Below the pieces are notes generated by a model that was not told the origin of the DNA, made no database searches, and worked only from the letters and a program-made list of their open reading frames with translations. DNA of 12,812 nucleotides. Origin: Candidatus Thorarchaeota archaeon SMTZ1-83. Lineage in GTDB: Archaea; Asgardarchaeota; Thorarchaeia; Thorarchaeales; Thorarchaeaceae. A program made the translations under genes and the position numbers. This document shows, in pieces, positions 7,819-12,812 of the stretch. The stretch lies in NCBI GenBank assembly GCA_001563325.1, contig LRSK01000219.1:1-12812 (forward strand). The letters are read 5' to 3'. Position 1 is the stretch's first letter. Every line of letters starts with the position of its first letter.

Positions 7819-9578
7819 CAGAAGCAGAAGCTGGAACAGCTGAAGGAACCGAAATCCCGCGGATAGGTGTCTTCGTTTGCCACTGCGGACATAACATCGC
7901 TGGTACAGTTGATGTAGAAACGGTTGCTAAGACGGCGGAGTCATTCCCTCACGTGGAGTTTGCAACTCACTTCATGTTCATGTGTGCAGACTCGGGTCAG
8001 CAACTGATTAAGGAGAAGATCTCTGAACACAACCTGAACCGAGTTGTTGTTGCCAGTTGCAGTCCGAGAATGCATGAGCCGACCTTTAGGAAGGTCGTCG
8101 AAGAGGCTGACCTGAACAGATACCTGTTTGAGCAGGTCAACCTCCGTGAGCATGTGAGCTGGTGCCATATGCGCGAGCCAGAGGCTGCGACCGAAAAGGC
8201 CGTTGACTTGGTGAGAATGGCCGTGGCAAGAGCTGCTCTTCTACAGAGTCTACCTGTAAAGACAGTCAAAGTGGAACCTGTGACTCTCGTTGTTGGAGGA
8301 GGTGTGACAGGGCTCCGGGCGGCTCTTGATGTTGCAGATCGTGGGTTCAGTGTTGTGCTTGTTGAGAGAGAAGGGAAGCTTGGAGGTCACGTGGCCAAGC
8401 TGGCTAGCGTCTATCCCACAGGAGAAAAGGGTACTACACTGACCAACCAACTCATCAAGAGAGTCAAGGACCATTCACGAATCAAAGTCCTTACGAACGC
8501 CACTGTGACTGATTTGGATGGATACATCGGAAACTTCGATATCAGCACAACATCCAACGGAAAGGAAGAGACCCATCGTGTTGGCGCAATAATCGTGGCT
8601 ACGGGAGTCCAGCCTTTCAAACCACAGGGGTACTACGGATACGGAGAGCACCCAGACATCCTTACCTTGGCAGAAGTGGAGGAGATGCGGCTCAGGGGAG
8701 AGGTGCTTAGACCAAGCAACGGAGAGCCCCCAAGAACAATGGCGTATATTGGCTGTGTCGGCTCCCGAGAACCAGGGGTGAAGGGACATGAACACTGCTC
8801 ACGAGTATGTTGCACTGCTGTTGCGAAGTCTGCTAGTGAGCTGAAGGATATCGCAGATGAAATAGTGATTCTGTATGAGGATCTCAGAACCTATGGAAGA
8901 GGACACGAGGCAATACACAGAGAGGCTCGGCACAAGCATGTCATCTATAGCAAGTTTCCACCAGACAGGAAACCCAGGACTGAGATAGTAGATGGGAAGA
9001 TTATACTTCACTGGCATGACGTGTTCTCCGACGACAAGCTTGTCCTAGAACCAGACATGTTGATTCTTGCATCAGCAATGGTACCTCCCGAAGGAATTGA
9101 TGACGTAGCTAAGGTCTTCAGCTTGACCCGGAGCCCTGATGGTTTCTTTAACCCAGAGCACGTGAAGCTAGCACCTCTGACAACTCACACGGCGGGCATA
9201 ATGATTGCGGGGGGTGCCCAAGCCGCCAAGGGAGCGGCTGAGGCCATTACAGATGCAAGTGGCGCAGCTGCAAAGGCCGTGGGTCTGATGGCAAGAGGTG
9301 AGGTGGAGATTGAGTCTACTGTCTCCAACGTGATTGAGGAACTATGTTCTTCGTGCCACACCTGCATATCTGCGTGCCCATATGGAGCGATAGCGATGGA
9401 TGAGTCAAAGGATCCCCCCATCGCTCATGTGACCGAGGCCAAGTGTCACGGATGCGGAACCTGTGCTGCTGCGTGTCCCAGTTCTGCGATCGTAATGTTG
9501 CACTCAACCGATGACCAGATTATGGCAATGGTTGAAGCATATCTATGCCCGATTGAACCTAGAGGAGGTGCCACTTAG
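7815..9578 (+). CDS. hdrA: HdrA3: short HdrA-like flavoprotein lacking the core Cys pair and inserted ferredoxin
   Basis: A protein of 587 residues. TTG at 7815 overlaps the hdrA2 stop (TTGA) six bases after a perfect GGAGGTGA, which supports this unusual start. The N-terminal HdrA domain is present with C22-H-C24-G and the MFMC, ASCSPRMHEPT and HVSWCH motifs. FAD Rossmann GGGVTG lies near 160 and the CVGSRE...HCSRVCC cysteines are kept. Two C-terminal [4Fe-4S] motifs follow (C511, C514, C517, C521 and C544, C547, C550, C554). Where HdrA normally reads LDCSACIL it has SVYPTGEKGTTLTNQ, with no cysteines. The adjacent ferredoxin and any GltD-like insertion are absent. By analogy it docks MvhD and carries electrons through the C-terminal clusters. 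Its domain set is complementary to HdrA2. Alternative: an independent HdrA-like partner for another complex. Confidence 0.92.
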   Translation: MTEAEAGTAEGTEIPRIGVFVCHCGHNIAGTVDVETVAKTAESFPHVEFATHFMFMCADSGQQLIKEKISEHNLNRVVVASCSPRMHEPTFRKVVEEADLNRYLFEQVNLREHVSWCHMREPEAATEKAVDLVRMAVARAALLQSLPVKTVKVEPVTLVVGGGVTGLRAALDVADRGFSVVLVEREGKLGGHVAKLASVYPTGEKGTTLTNQLIKRVKDHSRIKVLTNATVTDLDGYIGNFDISTTSNGKEETHRVGAIIVATGVQPFKPQGYYGYGEHPDILTLAEVEEMRLRGEVLRPSNGEPPRTMAYIGCVGSREPGVKGHEHCSRVCCTAVAKSASELKDIADEIVILYEDLRTYGRGHEAIHREARHKHVIYSKFPPDRKPRTEIVDGKIILHWHDVFSDDKLVLEPDMLILASAMVPPEGIDDVAKVFSLTRSPDGFFNPEHVKLAPLTTHTAGIMIAGGAQAAKGAAEAITDASGAAAKAVGLMARGEVEIESTVSNVIEELCSSCHTCISACPYGAIAMDESKDPPIAHVTEAKCHGCGTCAAACPSSAIVMLHSTDDQIMAMVEAYLCPIEPRGGAT

Positions 9579-10024
9579 TGACTGCTCAAGCAGAAGCCGA
9601 GTCAGAAGTAGCCAAAGAATGGGAACCAAGGATTGCTGCCTTTTGCTGCAACTGGTGCTCATATGCTGGTGCAGATTTGGCCGGCACGAGTAGGATTCAA
9701 TATCCTCCCAACGCCAGGATTATCCGTGTGAACTGCACGGGTCGAATCGATGCCGAGTTCATCCTTAGTGCACTCGATATGGGCGCTGATGGCGTATTGG
9801 TATCGGGATGTCACCCAGGGGACTGCCACTACACAAGTGGCAACCTGAAGCTCAGAGCTCGCTGGGCATTAATCGAGCTTGCCGTCGAGCAGGCCGGAAT
9901 AGACTCACGGCGGATTCGACTGCAATGGGCCAGTGCTTCTGAGGCACAGACATTCGCGGATGGCGTGACGAAGCTGATAGAACAAGTCAAGGAAGTTGGT
10001 CCTATAGGGAGGTCGTGGATATGA
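9578..10024 (+). CDS. mvhD: F420-non-reducing hydrogenase delta subunit (MvhD/VhuD, [2Fe-2S])
   Basis: A protein of 148 residues. In methanogens MvhD bridges the hydrogenase and HdrA through a [2Fe-2S] cluster. The family signature is complete: C23-C24-N-W-C27-SYAGADLAG, Q-YPPNARIIRV, C53-TGRID, GADGVLVSGC78-HPGDC83-HY, and RLQWASASEAQ near the C-terminus. All cysteine positions use Cys codons, whereas VhuD of some archaea carries selenocysteine. The GTG at 9578 shares one base with the hdrA3 stop (TAGTG), seven bases after GGAGGTG, so the start is well supported. The first 15 residues are a variable leader. It lies between hdrA3 and the hydrogenase subunits, as expected for the bridge. Confidence 0.94.
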   Translation: MTAQAEAESEVAKEWEPRIAAFCCNWCSYAGADLAGTSRIQYPPNARIIRVNCTGRIDAEFILSALDMGADGVLVSGCHPGDCHYTSGNLKLRARWALIELAVEQAGIDSRRIRLQWASASEAQTFADGVTKLIEQVKEVGPIGRSWI

Positions 10025-10254
10025 CTGAGTTTCCGGTGTACTTCAACCAGAACTATGGAGATGTGCTGGCCCAGCGCAACTCCATCATAGAAAAACTCTC
10101 GACTGGACCAGCCAGGGTCAGCGAGATTGCAGAGAAGACGAATTTAACTAAGCAGGTCACCATGTGGAATCTATTGGGTCTTCTTCGTTGGGGCAAAGTG
10201 GAGATCACTGGAGAAGAACATCATGAATTGGTGTTTGGACTGAAGGAGGTTTGA
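10021..10254 (+). CDS. Small winged-helix/HTH protein
   Basis: A protein of 77 residues from ATG 10021, which overlaps the mvhD stop (ATGA) with AGGGAGG at 10006-10012. The in-frame GTG at 10015 is too close to that site to be preferred. The sequence reads as a winged helix: a helix with NSIIEKLSTGP, then the helix-turn-helix VSEIAEKTNLTKQVTMWNLLGLLRWG, then a short wing KVEITGEEHHELVFGL. It has no cysteine and no membrane segment. The Trp in the recognition helix region and the predicted wing fit DNA binding or a protein-docking winged helix. Its translational coupling to mvhD before it, and a gap of only 2 bases to mvhG, suggest co-production with the complex, either as an autoregulator or as a non-catalytic subunit. 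I do not recognise a named family. Confidence 0.75.
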   Translation: MTEFPVYFNQNYGDVLAQRNSIIEKLSTGPARVSEIAEKTNLTKQVTMWNLLGLLRWGKVEITGEEHHELVFGLKEV

Positions 10255-10256
10255 AA

Positions 10257-11180
10257 ATGGCAGATCCAGTTTCAATAGCAATGGGTCAGGGTAGCAGTTG
10301 CTGGGGATGTTTCCAGAGCCTGGTAGACATCCATCTAAAGCTCGCAGATGTGCTTCCCCTCCTAGATATCAAGTATTGGCAGGCAGTAGCAGACTTCAAG
10401 CTTCATCACCTAGAGGGCTACCCCGACAAGTCGATTGTTGTAGGACTGTACGAAGGCATGGCACGTACTGCGGAGGATGTTCACCTGCTCAAGATAATGC
10501 GGGACAAGTGTCAGGTGCTGATTGCATTTGGGTCGTGCTCGTGCTTCGGTGGAATCCCAGGAATGGCCAACTTCTACGATATCGAAGAATGCTACGACGT
10601 GAAGTTCAGGAACAACAAGACTTTCAGTGGAGGTGAGGTTCCCAGTGAGAACTTGCCTAGCATCGAGCCTGTTGTTGTTCCAAATAGCGACATTGTGGAC
10701 TTCGACATCTACCTTCCAGGTTGCCCACCGACGCCCAAACTGATTCTGACTGCAGTGACTGCTCTACTTGAAGGGAAACCAATCGACCTACCACCTCATA
10801 CGGTTTGCCACTACTGCGACCGCGAGAAGAAGGAGACCCCGATTGAAGAGATACTCAGACCTTTCACAGGCCATGCAGACCCTGATCGGTGTCTTCTTGA
10901 ACAGGGGTACATATGCATGGGGTCGGCGACCTGGGGTCTCTGCGAGGGCCAATGTGTGAACAAGGGAACGACATGCCGAGGATGCTTTGGTCCTCCACCT
11001 CCGATAACACAAGACCACGGTGCGGCAACGATTTCGATGCTTGGATCATATGCACCAATCGACCCCGAACAGATGAAGGACCAAGTCAAAGACGCGATTG
11101 GGATGTTCTGGAGGTTCGATTATCCGACTAGTCATCTAGGGAGAATTCGTATCAAGCGAGAGGAGGCCAAGAGCAGATGA
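10257..11180 (+). CDS. mvhG: [NiFe] hydrogenase small subunit, group 3c type (MvhG/VhuG)
   Basis: A protein of 308 codons including the stop. ATG 10257 lies six bases after AAGGAGGT; the TTG at 10251 abuts that site and is rejected. The subunit carries electrons from the Ni-Fe site to MvhD through three iron-sulfur clusters. Proximal-cluster ligands: C15-W-G-C18 near the N-terminus, the AFGSCSCFGG region and LPGCPPTP. The C-terminal half has the Cys-rich medial/distal region CHYCDREKK, RCLLEQGYICMGSATWGLCEGQC and TTCRGCFGPPPP. There is no twin-arginine signal and no membrane anchor, so it is cytoplasmic, as group 3c requires. The stop overlaps the mvhA start (ATGA). All cluster ligands appear intact. 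Confidence 0.93.
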   Translation: MADPVSIAMGQGSSCWGCFQSLVDIHLKLADVLPLLDIKYWQAVADFKLHHLEGYPDKSIVVGLYEGMARTAEDVHLLKIMRDKCQVLIAFGSCSCFGGIPGMANFYDIEECYDVKFRNNKTFSGGEVPSENLPSIEPVVVPNSDIVDFDIYLPGCPPTPKLILTAVTALLEGKPIDLPPHTVCHYCDREKKETPIEEILRPFTGHADPDRCLLEQGYICMGSATWGLCEGQCVNKGTTCRGCFGPPPPITQDHGAATISMLGSYAPIDPEQMKDQVKDAIGMFWRFDYPTSHLGRIRIKREEAKSR

Positions 11181-12496
11181 GCAAGGACAAGACAATTCGA
11201 ATCGATCCAGTGACCCGGTTGGAGGGTCATGGCTCACTCACTATCAAGCTGTCTGCAGACATGAAACAGGTCAAGGATGTGCAGTTTAACATCAATAGCA
11301 CCAGATTCTTTGAGAGATTCTTGACTGGCCGTTTGATGGAGGAGGCTCCACGGATTGCACCCAGGATCTGCGGAATCTGCCCGATTCCACATCATCTAGC
11401 CTCAGTGAAGGCCGTTGAGGCTGCTTGGGATGTCACACCACCTCCTGCCGCTGTCAAGCTGCGCAGGCTGCTGATAGAGGCCAAGCAACTATCTTCTCAC
11501 GCCATCCACTTCTATGCTTTAGCGGCACCGGATTTCGTTTTCGGGCCTTTCGCGGATCCTGCAGTCCGGAACGTGGCTGCGGTACTGAAGCACCTCCCTG
11601 ATGTGGCCGTTCAGGCAATTAAGCTCATGGAGTTTGGCCAGGAACTCTGTAGAACTGTTGGTGCGAAGGCGGTCCACCCAGTGACTGCAATTCCGGGTGG
11701 AATGCTCTCACCCTTGAAAGAAGAGGAACGTGACGACTGGCTGAACAAAGTACCGGAGATGTTGGAAAACATCAACAAGACTGTTGATCTCGCCAAGACT
11801 GTTGTCAACCTATATCTCGACGTGATAACAAAAGTGGCAGTCACTCCAACCTACTACATAGGACTATCAAATGAGGGCGCGCTAGACATCTATGACGGCA
11901 CGGTAAGGGTCCAAGACCCTGACGGAGAGATAGTCGCTGACTTCGAGCCCCATGAGTACACGAAGTACTATGGTGAGCACATCCCGAAGCACAGCTATGC
12001 GACTCACATCTACTACAAACCCGCTGGATATCCAGAGGGCGTCTGGCGCGCCAACACCCTCGCCCGGTGCAATGTCAATGAGCGGATGGCAACGCCACTG
12101 GCAGACGCGGCTCTCAAAGAAATGCGCGAGCTGGTAGGTCGACCCTCACATCATACGTTTGCATTCCATTATGCGCGCGTAGTGGAGATGGTCCAAGCCG
12201 CAGAGTGGATCAAGACTCTGTTGGAGGACCCAGACATCGTGAGCACTGATGTGAAGCTCTCTGATGTCGAACCGAAGGCCGGTGAGGGAGTAGGAATCGT
12301 GGAGGCACCACGAGGTATCCTACTACATAACTACGAGTCAGACGAGAAGGGAATCCTCACAAAGGCGAACCTGGTCGTCGCGACGAACAACAATATTGCT
12401 GGCATTGAGAAGTCTTTGATGACCGCTGCGAAGCAGATCTTCGAACAGGAGGCACACAAAGACCTAAAACTGCCAGACCCACTGGTTAAAACCTAG
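11177..12496 (+). CDS. mvhA: [NiFe] hydrogenase large subunit, C-terminally split (MvhA/VhuA)
   Basis: A protein of 439 residues starting at the ATGA overlap with mvhG. The N-terminal family signature DPVTRLEGHG (E16) and the first Ni-Fe ligand motif RIC65GIC68PIPHH are present, and the body aligns by eye with group 3c large subunits. The C-terminal motif DPCxxCxxH, which supplies the other two ligands and the maturation cleavage site, is absent. The protein ends KLPDPLVKT just where the family's P-E-x-L-L-N helix leading to that motif would begin. The motif is found on the next gene, 19 bases downstream. This split is known from VhuA/VhuU of Methanococcus voltae. A frameshift is unlikely, because the next gene has its own ATG and begins with an overlapping piece of the same helix. 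Confidence 0.92.
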   Translation: MSKDKTIRIDPVTRLEGHGSLTIKLSADMKQVKDVQFNINSTRFFERFLTGRLMEEAPRIAPRICGICPIPHHLASVKAVEAAWDVTPPPAAVKLRRLLIEAKQLSSHAIHFYALAAPDFVFGPFADPAVRNVAAVLKHLPDVAVQAIKLMEFGQELCRTVGAKAVHPVTAIPGGMLSPLKEEERDDWLNKVPEMLENINKTVDLAKTVVNLYLDVITKVAVTPTYYIGLSNEGALDIYDGTVRVQDPDGEIVADFEPHEYTKYYGEHIPKHSYATHIYYKPAGYPEGVWRANTLARCNVNERMATPLADAALKEMRELVGRPSHHTFAFHYARVVEMVQAAEWIKTLLEDPDIVSTDVKLSDVEPKAGEGVGIVEAPRGILLHNYESDEKGILTKANLVVATNNNIAGIEKSLMTAAKQIFEQEAHKDLKLPDPLVKT

Positions 12497-12515
12497 TCAA
12501 GGGGCAAAGAGAACG

Positions 12516-12668
12516 ATGACTGAAGAAATCCCTGAAGGACTGCTCAACCTGATTGAGATGGTTGTGCGGTGCTATGACTGCTGACTATCATGCGGCGCTC
12601 ATTTCGTCGTGGTCGACGAAGAGGGCCGCGAGTTAGTCAGGAAGGAGCTCGTGACTGGCGGCGGATGA
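12516..12668 (+). CDS. vhuU: Selenocysteine-containing hydrogenase subunit VhuU (C-terminal Ni-binding piece of the large subunit)
   Basis: ATG 12516 opens a frame that reads MTEEIPEGLLNLIEM, then VVRCYDC-UGA-LSCGAH, then about 21 residues ending VTGGG before UGA at 12666. Reading the internal UGA (12582-12584) as selenocysteine restores the large-subunit L2 motif D-x-(C/U)-x2-C-x2-H at residues 21-29, which MvhA lacks. The conserved amphipathic helix before it and the histidine after it are family features. In Methanococcus voltae VhuU, Sec is a terminal Ni ligand and the tail after the His is removed by a HycI-type protease; here the tail would be FVVVDEEGRELVRK... of 21 residues. Odd point: Cys replaces the usual Pro before Sec, giving adjacent Cys-Sec. 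A G-rich site AAGGGG precedes the start by about 11 bases. Alternative: UGA is a true stop and the gene is dead, but conservation beyond it argues against this. Confidence 0.85.
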
Positions 12669-12710
12669 AGACCCGGTCGCAAACAAACGGACTGGGTTGG
12701 ACGGCCTCGC
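12657..12710 (+). promoter_or_regulatory. Candidate SECIS element (kink-turn type) for vhuU
   Basis: ATGA at 12665-12668 (its UGA is also the vhuU stop) faces GGAC at 12699-12702, allowing tandem sheared G-A pairs 12667/12701 and 12668/12700. Above them 12670-12678 pairs with 12690-12698 over nine pairs (two G-U). The 11-base apical loop contains AAA at 12681-12683, twelve bases after the UGA. Below, GC pairs 12658-12664 with 12705-12710 form an imperfect outer helix with one mismatch and one bulge. This is the layout of eukaryotic SECIS elements (AUGA / AA / GA) and of those described in Lokiarchaeota. The fold was done by hand. Confidence 0.65.
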
Positions 12711-12734
12711 AAGGGCGCGCTAGTCGCGCTCCTT
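12711..12734 (+). terminator. GC-rich hairpin after the SECIS candidate
   Basis: AAGGGCGCG (12711-12719) pairs with 12725-12734 over nine pairs with a single bulged T at 12730, closing a 5-base loop CTAGT. Pyrimidine-rich sequence follows (TTCCATACTTCTC), and a TTTTGCTCTT stretch lies at 12764-12773. It probably ends or protects the operon transcript. It lacks the UGA/GA core, so it is a poorer SECIS candidate than its neighbour. Confidence 0.45.
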
Positions 12735-12812
12735 CCATACTTCTCAAACAGTCAGTAGACATCTTTTGCTCTTCACACAGCATCCTTTCATCAGTCATAT
12801 CTAGAAATCGAA
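12735..12812. other. 3' non-coding tail
   Basis: No start with a ribosome binding site and no recognisable coding continues here on the + strand. A reverse-strand frame beginning near 12797 runs back through the hairpins and the end of vhuU and shows no family resemblance. The T-rich stretch at 12764-12773 may be an archaeal termination signal. Confidence 0.4.

Noticed and set aside
12582..12584. UGA as a normal stop or a disabling nonsense mutation in vhuU
   Set aside because: It falls exactly on the Ni-ligand position used by Sec in known VhuU, the L-S-C-G-A-H continuation is conserved, and a SECIS-like hairpin follows.
12666..12668. Second UGA read as another selenocysteine with the frame continuing to TAG near 12757
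   Set aside because: The added residues are basic, low in family resemblance, and overlap both hairpins; the usual cleaved tail length is already reached at this stop.
12630..12797. Reverse-strand ORF starting near 12797 as the next gene
   Set aside because: It runs through both hairpins and into vhuU and encodes no recognisable domain.
1..12812. Mobile elements, CRISPR arrays, rRNA or tRNA genes
   Set aside because: No transposase, spaced direct-repeat array, or RNA gene signature was seen on either strand.

Overview
The window is a one-direction (+ strand) archaeal-type gene cluster for a cytoplasmic electron-bifurcating complex that joins heterodisulfide reductase (HdrABC) to an F420-non-reducing, group 3c [NiFe] hydrogenase (MvhDGA). 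Base composition looks close to 50 % GC by eye. Genes are packed with 1-4 nt stop/start overlaps (ATGA, GTGA, TTGA, TAGTG) behind strong GGAGGTG-type ribosome binding sites, and GTG and TTG starts are used. Gene content is methanogen-like, but the HdrA proteins are not the methanogen form. A UGA-interrupted terminal gene followed by a kink-turn SECIS-like hairpin points to a selenocysteine-using archaeon. My best guess is an Asgard lineage, perhaps Thorarchaeia given the GC. This is inference, since no marker gene is present.

Layout: 3-3317 is a 5'-truncated, very large HdrA (hdrA1). It carries a complete GltD/NfnB-like NAD(P)H-binding flavoprotein module inserted inside HdrA. A 327-base gap (3318-3644) holds a strong hairpin just after hdrA1, a pair of 11-bp near-palindromes 22 bp apart, a possible TATA element and a long structured leader. 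From 3645 a tight operon follows: hdrC, hdrB, hdrA2 (again with the GltD-like insertion), hdrA3 (no insertion, core cysteines missing), mvhD, a small winged-helix protein gene, mvhG, mvhA and vhuU. The last 144 bases hold two hairpins and no convincing gene.

The most notable point is at the end. mvhA stops before the C-terminal Ni-binding motif that hydrogenase large subunits need. That motif lies on a separate 50-residue gene, 12516-12668, interrupted by an in-frame UGA exactly where the first Cys of DPCxxCxxH should be. Reading UGA as selenocysteine gives a VhuU-type subunit. Immediately downstream a hairpin shows UGA/GA tandem sheared-pair geometry and an A-rich apical loop, resembling the eukaryotic SECIS and the SECIS described in Lokiarchaeota. 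An ordinary gene caller would miss this gene.

How the genes fit together (inference from family knowledge): MvhA+VhuU and MvhG oxidise H2 and MvhD passes electrons through its [2Fe-2S] cluster to HdrA. Flavin on HdrA splits the electron pair between ferredoxin and the HdrB/HdrC heterodisulfide site. The GltD-like modules in HdrA1 and HdrA2 would add an NAD(P)(H) port. HdrA2 lacks the N-terminal and C-terminal HdrA domains, while HdrA3 has these and lacks the core clusters, so the two look complementary.
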